Below are positions 1-9,489 of a stretch of DNA of 64,000 bases, piece by piece. The number at the start of each line of letters is the position of its first letter. Within the stretch, counting starts at the first letter, position 1. A model generated the notes under the pieces. It was given only the letters and a program-made list of their open reading frames with translations, was not told the DNA's origin and did no database searches. This stretch comes from Methanobrevibacter millerae (GTDB lineage Archaea > Methanobacteriota > Methanobacteria > Methanobacteriales > Methanobacteriaceae), in NCBI GenBank assembly GCA_015063005.1, contig SUTF01000003.1, forward strand, positions 1 through 64,000, read 5' to 3'. The position numbers were made by a program, and so were the translations under genes.

Positions 1-475
1 TTTTTGAAGATTTTAATAATTTACGATATTCTTTACTTGTATGATAACGTATGAATCCTAATTTCGCCAGCCGTATCCGTCTGTTTGTTATACGTATATT
101 GTTACCATTTTTTTGAATCCTAAAAGATTGTTTAGGATTTTTCTTAGATTTAAACTTAGAATAAGCAGCATTACCTTTAAAAAAACTAGTAAACGCCTTA
201 TTTAAATCACGAAATACCTGTTGCTGACTTGTAGATTCACCTTCACGTAAAAAAGAATACTCCTGCTTTAACATCTTTAAAATAGCATTTAAATTTCTAA
301 TATTGGGATTTAAAGGACAATCATGACTAGAAAAAAACTCATATAAATCATTGTATCTTGAAAGAATATTATTCCAGATAAAACGTGCATTACCAATATT
401 TTGATTTAATACCTGCTCCATATTTTTATCTGGAAGAATCTCCACTTTTAAACCTTTATTTACAACATTAACCAT
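1..475 (-). CDS. tnpB: TnpB (IS200/IS605-family OrfB), N-terminal part, cut by window edge
   Basis: The reverse strand reads from an ATG at 475 to the window edge, giving 158 residues beginning MVNVVNKGLKVEILPDKNME and continuing with NIGNARFIWNNILSRYNDLY. This is the helix-turn-helix N-terminal domain of TnpB/OrfB, followed by the basic region that precedes the RuvC-like domain (FFKGNAAYSKFKSKKNPKQS). TnpB proteins are RNA-guided nucleases of IS200/IS605 elements. The RuvC catalytic residues and zinc finger lie outside the window, so activity cannot be judged. No tnpA is visible beside it, so the element may be TnpB-only or decayed. The family call is confident; intactness is unknown. Confidence 0.85.
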   Translation of the reverse strand, partial: MVNVVNKGLKVEILPDKNMEQVLNQNIGNARFIWNNILSRYNDLYEFFSSHDCPLNPNIRNLNAILKMLKQEYSFLREGESTSQQQVFRDLNKAFTSFFKGNAAYSKFKSKKNPKQSFRIQKNGNNIRITNRRIRLAKLGFIRYHTSKEYRKLLKSSK

Positions 476-620
476 AAACTAATAATACTCCATTATATTT
501 TGATTATTTAACTCAAATGTTTTTTTTTTAGAAAATAAATTCCCTAAAAAAAATAATACAATAATTTATTATAATATAAAATAACATATTTAAATAAAAC
601 CAAAGAGAGCATTTGAAAAG
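476..620. other. AT-rich gap upstream of tnpB
   Basis: Runs of A and T with no coding potential. This should hold the tnpB promoter and possibly one end of the IS element, but I cannot define an end from this sequence. Confidence 0.4.
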
Positions 621-623
621 TAA

Positions 624-851
624 TATGCAAATGGTAAAAACTTTAAGAAACATACTATAATATCCAAATATCTTGCAGATGTCGAGAATATTTATTCCCG
701 TACCAATGATGATAAGGATGTCTTTAATAATATGAACTTGAAGAATCTTGAAGAATTTTTTGATAGAATCCAGAACTACATCAGCCGGGATTTAAATGTT
801 CTTCCAAGATTGGATGGTGATGATTTTGATGAATCCTTATATTATAATTAA
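624..851 (+). pseudogene. C-terminal scrap of an unidentified gene
   Basis: One open frame of 75 codons runs from just after a stop at 621-623 to a TAA at 849-851, with no usable start codon. It reads ...KYLADVENIYSRTNDD, then FFDRIQNYISRDLNVLPRLD and ends SLYYN. The codon use and acidic/aromatic composition look like real coding sequence, so I read it as the 3' end of a gene whose 5' part was lost, possibly through the neighbouring IS element. Family not recognised. Confidence 0.4.
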
Positions 852-1189
852 TTTTTTTAATATATTCATGCATACTTAAAAATTCTAGAACTATTAAATA
901 ATAAGTTAACCTATCGCGAAAAAATTGCACCTACACTGCTTCCGTGAGAGAACAATTGAAAAGTTAGTTAATATCTTGTAAAATTAAATGTCGATATATC
1001 AAAATTCCATTTGAATTGAAATTAATTTAACCACACTTATATACCTCAATATACATATAACATTATATATGTGAAGTTTGTTTAATAATTATAAAATTCT
1101 TTAATATCCAAATAAAAGCAATATGTTCATTTAATTTATCTATTTTTAACTAAACTTCATAATTATATGAATAGCTGTTCGGTGATTAT
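852..1189 (+). promoter_or_regulatory. Promoter and 5' leader of the adhesin at 1190
   Basis: No gene here. A good archaeal TATA box (CTTATATA, 1036-1043) would start transcription near 1068, giving a leader of about 120 bases. A GGTGAT ribosome binding site lies three bases before the ATG at 1190. Confidence 0.45.
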
Positions 1190-3925
1190 ATGAAGAAAAT
1201 ATTAATAATACTGATGATTTTCATTCTTTCTCTGACTTGCGTATCAGCAAGCGATGATGTGAATGAAACTCTTGAATTATCTGATGTAAATGATGAGGTA
1301 TGTGCAGACGCAGGAACATTCACTGCACTTCAAAACAAAATCAACAATGCGCCTTCAGGCTCAACCATAAGTTTTGATAATGACTACACATACAATTATG
1401 ACTTCGACGACTTTTTATATATCGAAAAGACGTTGACGATTAACGGAAACGGCCATACGATTCACGGATTGGGTCAGACAAAAATCAACTTTCAAACATT
1501 AACCGTCAACAACCTGAACTTCGATAACTGCAACATGTGGGGAAATACATTGAGGATGAACAATTGTAATGTATATAATGGATTTTATTATCTATATCCT
1601 GAGAATGAACCGGGTTTTGTGGAAGCGGATAACATTTATCTGACAAACTGTAAATTCATCAATAATAAGGGTGATGTGGGTGCAGTCAAATCCAATAATC
1701 TGTTGATTGCAGACAACTGTGAATTCAGAAATAATTATGCATATTCAGATGGCGGTGCTGTAATTACCTGGAACAGTGATGGGAACTCACGACTAACAAA
1801 CTGTGTTTTTGAAAACAATTATGCCAATCATAGGGGAGGTGCAATCTCTGGAAACGGCTACATTTACTCATGTAAATTCATTAACAATACTTGTGATAGC
1901 AGCGGTGGAGCACTCATGCTTAATTTGGAAAGCACTGTAGAAAATTGCAGATTCATAGGCAATACTGCTTACAGCGGCGGAGCAATTTATGTGCAAAGTG
2001 ACATATGTCCTATCAGCAATTGTGAATTCATTTCAAACACTGCAGAAGGCAGTGGTGGTGCAGCAGAAGGAATAGGCATATTTACAAATTGTAATTTTGA
2101 AAACAATAAAGCTAAATATAATGGTGGTGCACTATATGAAGTGATGGAAGTAACAAAGTGTAACTTTACCAATAATTTTATCAGCAGTGATGAAGAAGAA
2201 GGCTATGGTGGTGCAATCTATGGAATTCAAAATAATATATGGGACGAATCTGATGACGAAATCATAGGTATTGAATATCCAACTAAAATAAGCAATTCTA
2301 GATTCGTTGAAAATGAGGCAAGATATGGTGGTGCAATATATCAAGGAGGATTAATCAGCAACTGTGAGTTTATAGACAACACTGCCAGTGAAGAGGGAAA
2401 TGCTATATCCAGATCAAAAACAATCCAGAACTCCATTTTCAAAAGCTCCAAAAACGAGGATGAATTCATCACAGGAACAGTTGAAATGACATTGAAAAAT
2501 AATGCAATGACATCAAACAACAACTATGACATTAAGATAACTCCTGGATTTGAAGATATGGCACCATCAATTCAATCAGAGATATATCTTGTATTTGAAA
2601 GCAAAACCGTCACTCCAAATTCCACATTCAAGATATGTGAAATACAGGATGATTCAGGAAACAGCATAATCATTGAAGATTTTGATGAAAGGCCTGTAAT
2701 CAAGGCAAAGCTAACCAACCAGCAGACCAAGGCAGTCAAAAATGTTGACATTCAAATGGATGAGGATTCAAAGGCATTTGTCTATGAATGCCATGATGAT
2801 GAGGGAACCTATGAAGCGACAGGATATGTTGAACATGAAGCAGTTGACGCCATTTCAATTAAAAAGGGCGTGCTGATTGTTGACAGCGATACCAACTACA
2901 CCCTGACTGCAAATGACCTGACCAAATATGTCGGCGGCCCTCAAAAGTTCACGGCAAGAGTTGTTAACGGCAAGGGAAGAGCCATTGCTGGAGTCAATAT
3001 AATAATCAGCATCAACGGAAGGGACTACACAAGAGTCACGGACTCTGATGGTGTGGCTTCAATGAACATCAACCTGGGTGCCGGTAAGTATTCTGCAGTG
3101 TGCAGATTCGACAATATAACCGACGATGCGACAATCAATGTAATTTCAACACTGTCCGGTAATGACTTGACCAAATACTTTAGAAATTCAAGCCAATACT
3201 ACATTAACTGTCTTGACACAAATGGAAATAAAATTGCTGACGGAATAATTGAGTTCAATATTAATGGAGTATTCTACACAAGAGATATTGTTAACGGCGT
3301 TGCACGCATGAACATCAACCTCAATCCTGGCGAATACATAATCACAGCCAAAAATTACATGAACGGTGAACAGTACTCAAACAAAATCACTGTTCTTACA
3401 ACGATTGTTGAAAACTATGATTTAGTAAAATACTACAAGAACGCTTCCCAGTATAGGGTAAGGCTCTTGGACGGTCAGGGAAAACCTGTTGGAAAAGGAG
3501 TCAGCATAGAGTTCAACATCAATGGTGTGTTCTACATAAGGACTTCTGATGAAAACGGATATGTGAATATGAACATCAACCTCAATCCTGGAACATACAT
3601 CATCACGGCCAATTACAACGGACTGATGGCATCAAACAAAATCACCGTAAAGCCTATATTGGTGTCCAAGGATTTGAAAATGACATATAGGGACGGATCC
3701 CAGTTCAACGTAACCCTTCTTGACGGTCAGGGAAAGGCTTATCCAAACCAGCCTATAACATTCAACATTAACGGCGTTTTCTACAACAGGATAACCGATG
3801 CAAACGGTATAGCTCACCTGAACATCTATCTTATGGCAGGCGAGTACATCATCACGTCCACCTATGAAAACGGTGCTGCAACCTCAAACAGAGTTACAAT
3901 CGAAGTTAAAGATCTATTTCTTTAA
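1190..3925 (+). CDS. Secreted adhesin-like protein: beta-helix plus Ig-like repeats
   Basis: 911 residues. Residues 1-20 are a signal peptide (MKKILIILMIFILSLTCVSA), so the protein is exported. Roughly residues 60-450 are short repeats built on N-x-G-G-A-I and C-x-F-x-N-N, as in right-handed parallel beta-helix (polymorphic outer-membrane-protein-like) domains. From about 570 there are four Ig-like units of about 85-95 residues, each with a core FNINGVFYxR...G...NINL.PGEYIITA. There is no C-terminal membrane anchor or sorting motif; it ends right after the last Ig unit. Known role of the family: methanogen surface adhesins. The ligand is unknown. The start is set by GGTGAT directly upstream. 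Confidence 0.85.
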   Translation: MKKILIILMIFILSLTCVSASDDVNETLELSDVNDEVCADAGTFTALQNKINNAPSGSTISFDNDYTYNYDFDDFLYIEKTLTINGNGHTIHGLGQTKINFQTLTVNNLNFDNCNMWGNTLRMNNCNVYNGFYYLYPENEPGFVEADNIYLTNCKFINNKGDVGAVKSNNLLIADNCEFRNNYAYSDGGAVITWNSDGNSRLTNCVFENNYANHRGGAISGNGYIYSCKFINNTCDSSGGALMLNLESTVENCRFIGNTAYSGGAIYVQSDICPISNCEFISNTAEGSGGAAEGIGIFTNCNFENNKAKYNGGALYEVMEVTKCNFTNNFISSDEEEGYGGAIYGIQNNIWDESDDEIIGIEYPTKISNSRFVENEARYGGAIYQGGLISNCEFIDNTASEEGNAISRSKTIQNSIFKSSKNEDEFITGTVEMTLKNNAMTSNNNYDIKITPGFEDMAPSIQSEIYLVFESKTVTPNSTFKICEIQDDSGNSIIIEDFDERPVIKAKLTNQQTKAVKNVDIQMDEDSKAFVYECHDDEGTYEATGYVEHEAVDAISIKKGVLIVDSDTNYTLTANDLTKYVGGPQKFTARVVNGKGRAIAGVNIIISINGRDYTRVTDSDGVASMNINLGAGKYSAVCRFDNITDDATINVISTLSGNDLTKYFRNSSQYYINCLDTNGNKIADGIIEFNINGVFYTRDIVNGVARMNINLNPGEYIITAKNYMNGEQYSNKITVLTTIVENYDLVKYYKNASQYRVRLLDGQGKPVGKGVSIEFNINGVFYIRTSDENGYVNMNINLNPGTYIITANYNGLMASNKITVKPILVSKDLKMTYRDGSQFNVTLLDGQGKAYPNQPITFNINGVFYNRITDANGIAHLNIYLMAGEYIITSTYENGAATSNRVTIEVKDLFL

Positions 3926-4060
3926 CTTCATTCTTATTTTAAATAAAGTAATGATTAATTATTTTAGTTGTTAACCATATAACCTATTAAATTATAATAG
4001 CTAATTTTCATCTATCAATTATTAAATACTATGAATTAGATAAATATTATTGAAATGTAT

Positions 4061-4774
4061 ATGGAAGAGATAGAAATTGAGCAAACCCACATGAGGGTAA
4101 AAAGCGACATTGAAAATCATAATCTTAAAAGATACATATATATGATAAGGTCGGATTTGAAAAGATATATGATGAAAAATCCGGATTTCAGACTCTCGCT
4201 TGAACCCCTTAAATTGAATGCGGATGATTTGCCCCCAATCGTTAAAAAAATGAATGAATCATCTCAGTGCGCCGATATTGGGCCTATGGCGACTGTGGCC
4301 GGAACAATATCTGAAATGTCGCTTGATTATCTGATGGAAATGGATACCAGATATTCAATCATTGAAAACGGAGGAGACATTGCTCTTATAAATGATGAAA
4401 AGGTTCTCTGCGGGATATATTCAAACAATGAAATACTGGGCAATGAAATAGCTTTTGAAATCAAATCAAGAAAAAGGCCACTTGGAATATGCACATCATC
4501 TGGAAAAATCGGCCATTCAATAAGCTTCGGCGAATCTGAAAGCGTAACTGTAATATCAGAAAGTCCCTCAATAGCTGACGGACTGGCCACAAGAATAGCC
4601 AATGACGTTACAGGAGAATCATCAGAGGACAAGGTATACAATGCTCTTGAAACGGCAGAAAACTTCAAAAAGCATTTCAGAGGCGTATTGATCATATCCG
4701 GCGACAATGTGGGCACTGTAGGAAAGCTGCCCAAAATTGTCCAGACAAGAGAATTTGATGTAAACATACTTTAA
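4061..4774 (+). CDS. UPF0280 family protein (ApbE-like fold)
   Basis: 237 residues from the second ATG (4061); the ATG at 4055 is also possible. Diagnostic blocks are [12 protein letters not shown] and [10 protein letters not shown], followed by [10 protein letters not shown] and a C-terminal segment with [14 protein letters not shown]0280 proteins are widespread in methanogens and related in fold to ApbE-type FAD:protein FMN transferases. The biochemical role is not established. It is probably first in an operon with the surface protein at 4801 and the flavoenzyme at 5187, given spacings of 26 and 8 bases. Its place before an FMN-type enzyme suits flavin chemistry, but that is inference. Confidence 0.85.
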   Translation: MEEIEIEQTHMRVKSDIENHNLKRYIYMIRSDLKRYMMKNPDFRLSLEPLKLNADDLPPIVKKMNESSQCADIGPMATVAGTISEMSLDYLMEMDTRYSIIENGGDIALINDEKVLCGIYSNNEILGNEIAFEIKSRKRPLGICTSSGKIGHSISFGESESVTVISESPSIADGLATRIANDVTGESSEDKVYNALETAENFKKHFRGVLIISGDNVGTVGKLPKIVQTREFDVNIL

Positions 4775-4800
4775 ATATGTGGTCAAATAAACAATAGAAC

Positions 4801-5178
4801 ATGGACAATAAATTTTTAATTGTACTGGTCATTCTTGCAATAATCTGCTTTGGAATTTTCTTTTTCCAGTACACAAATAACGTGACTACTGTAATTCTTA
4901 TGAATGAAACCAAAATTCCCGAAAACGGAACTGCAGTCGGTTTTCTGATGGATTCATATGGAAGGGGAGTTGAAAATCAAACCATTACATACCATCAGGC
5001 AGGAGATGCACAAGATGTCTTTGTCAATGTAACTACAGGTGCTGACGGTAGATTTGAAATTAAAAACCTCAAAAAGCATCCTGAAAGCGGTGCCAATGAC
5101 TATTACGGTGACATCAGCTTTGACGGTTACAGACAGTATAAGGGATGCATTTATGAATACAATTTAACGGTAATTTAG
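4801..5178 (+). CDS. Small membrane-anchored protein with an Ig-like/CarboxypepD-reg-like domain
   Basis: 125 residues. Residues 5-25 form one hydrophobic segment (signal anchor), leaving an outward domain of about 95 residues. It includes GTAVGFLMDSYGRGVENQTI and VTTGADGRFEIKNLKK. The pattern of function-neutral loops with a G-A-D-G-R-F turn resembles carboxypeptidase-regulatory-like or transthyretin-like beta sandwiches. No catalytic motif. No ribosome binding site is visible just before the ATG, so translation may couple to the preceding gene. Function unknown. Confidence 0.7.
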   Translation: MDNKFLIVLVILAIICFGIFFFQYTNNVTTVILMNETKIPENGTAVGFLMDSYGRGVENQTITYHQAGDAQDVFVNVTTGADGRFEIKNLKKHPESGANDYYGDISFDGYRQYKGCIYEYNLTVI

Positions 5179-5186
5179 GTGATTTC

Positions 5187-6170
5187 ATGAAGGACATATT
5201 TGATGAATGTGATTTTGGAGAGTTCAGGCTAAACAGCCGAATAATAAGAACCGGACTATGGGAATCACAAAAGGAGATGGGAAATCTCTCCCCTGAAATA
5301 TTTTTAAGGTATGAAAGGCTTGCCAAAAACCATGTGGGACTGATAAACACTGAACTGATTTCAATGTATCCCCACGACCGCTTCAGCGAGTATTCACATT
5401 CAATCAACAGCACAGGATTCATCAAGGAATTCAAGTATCTCACAGGCATTGTTCATCAATATGGCGTTCCTATTCTTGCCCAGTTGGGTTTCGTTAACTG
5501 CAACGTAAACGGACGTCAAAATATAGATGTCAATGACCTTACAATCGAAGATATAAGACAAATCCAGTCAGACTATATTGTAGCATCCAAAAAAATTGCC
5601 TTTGCGGATTTTGATGGAATACAGCTGAACATGGGAAACAACTACTTTTTTTCAAAAGTGATCAATCCAAAAGAGAACAAGAGAAAAGATGACTATGGCG
5701 GAAGCACAATAAACCGTTTGAGAATGATTTTGGAGCTGATAAAGGTAATCAAGGATTCAAGCGACCTTCACATAAACTGCCGTATCAATCTTGATGGAGA
5801 TTCATTGGAGGTTGCAAAGCTGCTTGAAAAGGTAGGTGCAGACAGCATTCAAATCACAAAGCCGTCCTCACCCCAGTACTTCACAAAGGATTCCGGAAAT
5901 AAAAACATACTCTTTGATGCAACCGATAAAATCGCATCTGAAATTGATATTCCTGTGATTTTAGGTGGTGGCCTGTCTGATATAGCATCAATCAACGAGC
6001 TGATTAACAGCACAAATATAGAATTCGTATCAATGCAGCGTCCGTTTGTATACAATCCTACATTTTTAAGTGAATGGAAAAGCGGCAGCGAAGTAGAATC
6101 CCTGTGCAATACCTGCAACAACTGCTATTGGAAAAAAACAAGCACATGTCATATTGTGCATGATGAATAG
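5187..6170 (+). CDS. Old-yellow-enzyme-type NADH:flavin oxidoreductase, short form
   Basis: 327 residues, an FMN-binding TIM barrel of the OYE / 2,4-dienoyl-CoA reductase group. Diagnostic stretch: INPKENKRKDDYGGSTINR, followed by the phosphate-binding VILGGGLSDI and RPFVYNPTFL. The C-terminus has a cysteine cluster, CNTCNNCYWKKTSTC, like the 4Fe-4S site that precedes the flavodoxin-like domain in 2,4-dienoyl-CoA reductase. The FAD/NAD domains of that enzyme are absent, so it must take electrons from a partner. GGTGAT sits three bases before the ATG, and the gene starts 8 bases after its upstream neighbour. Substrate unknown. Confidence 0.8.
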   Translation: MKDIFDECDFGEFRLNSRIIRTGLWESQKEMGNLSPEIFLRYERLAKNHVGLINTELISMYPHDRFSEYSHSINSTGFIKEFKYLTGIVHQYGVPILAQLGFVNCNVNGRQNIDVNDLTIEDIRQIQSDYIVASKKIAFADFDGIQLNMGNNYFFSKVINPKENKRKDDYGGSTINRLRMILELIKVIKDSSDLHINCRINLDGDSLEVAKLLEKVGADSIQITKPSSPQYFTKDSGNKNILFDATDKIASEIDIPVILGGGLSDIASINELINSTNIEFVSMQRPFVYNPTFLSEWKSGSEVESLCNTCNNCYWKKTSTCHIVHDE

Positions 6171-6192
6171 ATTTTTATAATCTTTTTTTAAC

Positions 6193-6515
6193 TTATTTTT
6201 TTTGAACGTTATTCCATTCTTTTTGTTTTATTTGCTTTTTTAGATGTTTAATCTCCTGTAAAAGTTGTTCTATTTGCTGATCTTGCTGTTCTATTTGTTG
6301 GTTTAGTTCTTTAATTTGTTTTATTTGTTCTAATTCTTTGTCTTTCTGTTCTAATTGTTGCTTTTGTTCTTTAATTCGTAATTCTAAGCTTTCTATATAT
6401 GGTAATCCTTCATAATCCTTTTCATATAATTTTTTTTAGTCATGGTTAACATCTCCTTGCATTTATATTATCTTAAATGAATATAATCAAATTTTTGAGG
6501 TGCTGGTGAGGATAA
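6193..6515 (-). pseudogene. Broken second copy of the Rpn-like gene's C-terminus
   Basis: Read on the minus strand, this repeats the end of the gene at 6580-7572. It has CKEMLTM, then after a frameshift YEKDYEGLPYIESLELRIKE, then a Q/E/K coiled coil, ending HLKKQIKQKEWNNVQKK with a TAA at 6193-6195. The N-terminal nuclease portion is missing, and similarity fades near 6515. It is the remnant of a tandem paralogue whose 5' two thirds were deleted. Confidence 0.75.
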
Positions 6516-6579
6516 TATTTAATTTTGGTGGAATTATTAGTATTAAATAAAAAATTGAAAGGATGAATTAGTTCATCCT

Positions 6580-7572
6580 TTATTTGCTATTTAGTTTTTT
6601 TAAATACTTAATCTCCTGCAAAAGTTGTTCTATTTGTTCCATTTGTTGGTCATTTTGTTCTCTAATTTGTTCTATTTGCAGGTCTTTCTGTTCCAATTGT
6701 TGGTCTTTCTGTTCTATTTTCAAGTCTTTCTGTTCCAATTGTTGGTCTTTCTGTTCTATAATTTGTTCTATTTTTAGATTTTGTTCTTTAATTTGTAATT
6801 CTAAGCTTTCTTTATATGTTAATCCTTCATAATCATTTTCATATAAGTTTTTGGTAATCATGGTTAACATCTCCTTGCATTCATCATCATTGTCCTTGAA
6901 ATGAAATTTAATCAGATTTTTGAGGTGCTGATGCAATTGCTTTTCAAGGTCAGGATTAATTTGGTCAATATTTGAAAATATCCTTGACAACTCTTTCATT
7001 ATTTCCTTTGCATTATCATCAACGAATATTGCAATATATGGAATATACATTAGTTCATCTAAAGATAATTCGTAGTTATTTCCTACTTTATCTTTCAATA
7101 TTTTTAATCTTTTTGATATTTTTTCAATTGTCACTTGATTAATCAGCAATTTGAATGTCTGGTCATGGGAAGTGCACAAAAGATAGTCTCCTCCCATATT
7201 AATGTTGGTCATGACAATTGAATTTGATGGGATATTGTTCTGATGAATTAGCCCTATTTTATAGTCATATATTGTATCAATCTTTTTTTTAATGGGGTAT
7301 GTCTGATGCTCTACATTGATTGTTGATTTGCAGGTTATATCACCTTCTGGTTCAATTAACTGTGCACAATCCATTTCCAATTCTCTGTTGTCATCGGTCA
7401 ATATCTTCAAACCCAATTTCTTTTGATATTTTCCCGGAAAATCAAATGCATCGTGTACTGCATTAGGGTATCTATTGACGAAAAATCTGAAACAGTTGTC
7501 ACGGGGATTGTGATTGGGTTCGCCAATCATTGCATCGACAATCTCTTCTAAAGTTTTTTTTGTATTTTTCAT
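6580..7572 (-). CDS. Rpn-type PD-(D/E)XK nuclease/putative transposase protein with coiled-coil tail
   Basis: 330 residues. The N-terminal part (DNCFRFFVNRYPNAVHDAFD, then LEMDCAQLIEPEGDITC and INVEHQT) matches the layout of the recombination-promoting nuclease (Rpn/PDDEXK) proteins common in rumen methanogens; the E...E-H-Q motif is the likely catalytic core. Residues about 250-320 are a coiled coil of near-perfect heptad pairs (LEQKDLKIEQKDQQ repeated), encoded by a 42-bp DNA repeat that could change copy number by slippage. Such proteins are often present in many copies. Cellular role not established. A broken paralogue lies just downstream. Confidence 0.65.
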   Translation of the reverse strand: MKNTKKTLEEIVDAMIGEPNHNPRDNCFRFFVNRYPNAVHDAFDFPGKYQKKLGLKILTDDNRELEMDCAQLIEPEGDITCKSTINVEHQTYPIKKKIDTIYDYKIGLIHQNNIPSNSIVMTNINMGGDYLLCTSHDQTFKLLINQVTIEKISKRLKILKDKVGNNYELSLDELMYIPYIAIFVDDNAKEIMKELSRIFSNIDQINPDLEKQLHQHLKNLIKFHFKDNDDECKEMLTMITKNLYENDYEGLTYKESLELQIKEQNLKIEQIIEQKDQQLEQKDLKIEQKDQQLEQKDLQIEQIREQNDQQMEQIEQLLQEIKYLKKLNSK

Positions 7573-7823
7573 GATTTTTTTAACCTCTAATTTTTCATTC
7601 CTCGAGGAAAAAATAAATTTACATATGTATTATTTTATTTGTTAAAAGTAGTATATAAGTTTATTAGAATTTTTAAGAGCAATTTTACCTTATTTTTAAA
7701 TATAACTTCCTTAAATCAATATTATAATAAAAATATAATATTATATTTAGTTTGAAAAATTAATGCAACATACAATATATTATAAAAACAATAAGATACA
7801 GATATATCATTGGTGTTATTACA

Positions 7824-8216
7824 ATGGGTCTATTTTCAAAATCTCCCGAAGAAAAAAAGCTTAAGGAATTGACAGGAGGTTTTCTTCTGACTGAAAGGTA
7901 TCTTCATACCCTTGAAAGCTATGGAGTTTCAAGAAACATGGGATATTTCATTCAAAATACTGTAAAGCAGGAAATCAAAAGGTCCAGATTGGGAGTAGAT
8001 GATATAGAGCCAAGACTAATTTTTCTAATTAAGCAGTTTGCAACAATAAGCTGCGAGGAGCTTTCAGGCGAAACGAAGGTCAATCCAACTACACATGAGG
8101 AAAGAACACTGAAATTCCTGATAAACCAAACTCATAACCTTGAAAAGTGTCCTAGATGTGAGTCAAAATATTTGAAAAACGATTCATACTGTCATAACTG
8201 CGGGCATGAGTTTTAA
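7824..8216 (+). CDS. Small zinc-ribbon protein
   Basis: 130 residues. The N-terminal 100 are helical with no recognised domain. The C-terminus is a zinc ribbon, CPRCESKYLKNDSYCHNCGH (CxxC-x10-CxxC). GGTGTT before the ATG serves as ribosome binding site. Its stop codon overlaps the stop of the convergent gene at 8213. Function unknown; the ribbon suggests protein or nucleic-acid binding. Confidence 0.7.
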   Translation: MGLFSKSPEEKKLKELTGGFLLTERYLHTLESYGVSRNMGYFIQNTVKQEIKRSRLGVDDIEPRLIFLIKQFATISCEELSGETKVNPTTHEERTLKFLINQTHNLEKCPRCESKYLKNDSYCHNCGHEF

Positions 8217-9166
8217 TTGTTGCTTTTGTGATAGCCCTCTTCAAATACCTTAAATATTTCCCTGCTGTTTATGTCTTCGCCGGCTATGCTGATTCCGGAC
8301 ATTAATATTACATGCATATGATTTAGCTTTTCTTCAGTTGAAAACATCTCTTCACTTTCAAGAAGTATTGCATCATAATCCGGAGCCTTTGCATAATCGT
8401 TTTTGAATACTTCCTTGATGTCATGCCTTACCTGGCTTGTAACAAATCCCTCTAGAATGCGGATGATGTCATCGGCTATGGAATTGCCTAATTTTAAAGC
8501 GAAATATATGATTTCACTATCTTTTTTTAAATCAAAGCTTTCTGAAATCATATTGTTGAAAGATCCGTAGTTCTGATATCCGTATGGTATGAACCTTCCC
8601 TCAACTGTATGGGCGCAGTATTCATTGGCCAGAACAAGAACAGGATTTATTCCTAATGTGAATGAAACGTATGCCTCCAGAGCATCGCTTTTTTCAACTT
8701 CCCAAATATACATGAGCATCTGCTCGAAAATCTCATTAAACAGGTGATGGGTCAGTTCATGAATAATGGTGGAAATCAAATCGCAGTCGTTTAGCCTGTC
8801 GTCAATCTCAATGCGGTTGTATGAATAGCTGCCGAGCTCTGAGCCCTTTGACTTGTATGTGACATCGGCATAGGAAAGAGCTATCATTTTGATTTTTCCC
8901 AATGTGGATCTGCTTTTAAACTCATCGGACAAATCATCCAAGTATTCACGAGCCATTCTTGCAATGTTTTTAAGGATGATTGCATATTCCATCTCAGATA
9001 AGGGATTTTCCTCTAAAACCTTTAAATTATCTTCGTTTACTATTTCATTGAATGATTCAAGTTTTTCCAAATTGAAATATTCATTTTTCATCAATATGAA
9101 ATCGCATTCGCTGCAGTAAATATTATCTGGTGAGTTTTTCTTGCCGCATTTTGAACAGAATACCAT
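8213..9166 (-). CDS. Zinc-ribbon protein with an HExxH metalloprotease-like core
   Basis: 317 residues. Residues 4-20 are a zinc ribbon (CSKCGKKNSPDNIYCSEC). Around residue 135 is IIHELTHHLFNEIFEQM, a textbook HExxH zincin motif in an amphipathic helix; conserved acidic residues in the following helix (WEVEKSDALEAY) could supply the third zinc ligand. No signal peptide or membrane segment, so it acts in the cytoplasm. Convergent overlap of 4 bases with the gene at 7824, which also carries a zinc ribbon. I do not recognise the exact family; the peptidase assignment rests on the motif. Confidence 0.65.
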   Translation of the reverse strand: MVFCSKCGKKNSPDNIYCSECDFILMKNEYFNLEKLESFNEIVNEDNLKVLEENPLSEMEYAIILKNIARMAREYLDDLSDEFKSRSTLGKIKMIALSYADVTYKSKGSELGSYSYNRIEIDDRLNDCDLISTIIHELTHHLFNEIFEQMLMYIWEVEKSDALEAYVSFTLGINPVLVLANEYCAHTVEGRFIPYGYQNYGSFNNMISESFDLKKDSEIIYFALKLGNSIADDIIRILEGFVTSQVRHDIKEVFKNDYAKAPDYDAILLESEEMFSTEEKLNHMHVILMSGISIAGEDINSREIFKVFEEGYHKSNN

Positions 9167-9489
9167 GATAAGTTATATGTTTTTGAAATTAAAAAAAGTT
9201 TTCATGATAAATAATTTACATGTTAAAATCGTGAAAAGATTTTGACTAACTCATTTTAGAGAGCTTGAATTTCCAATTGGTTAATTTTTTAGAGATATTT
9301 CAAATAGTTTATAAAAAATTAAAGGAATTTAAATAACAATCATATATTTTAATATAAAATTTAACTTAAAAAATTAAACATTTGATAAAATAAATGTGAT
9401 TAAATTAAAATTAAACATAAGTTTTTATATCACTATAGACATATATTAATATTAATATATTTTTTTAATTGAAATTTAGAGTGTATGTA
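9167..9489. promoter_or_regulatory. Intergenic region with promoter for the gene at 9490
   Basis: AT-rich. A TATA box (TTTTTATAT, about 9422-9430) fits the + strand gene at 9490. Nothing else recognised. Confidence 0.4.

Noticed and set aside
900-950. Relation of a TTGCACCTA segment upstream of the first adhesin to the hairpin at 12057
   Set aside because: Only about nine bases match and the surrounding stems are not shared; likely chance.
4327-4767. Minus-strand ORF of 146 codons
   Set aside because: Lies entirely antisense to the UPF0280 gene, whose motifs are clear; no ribosome site or recognisable product.
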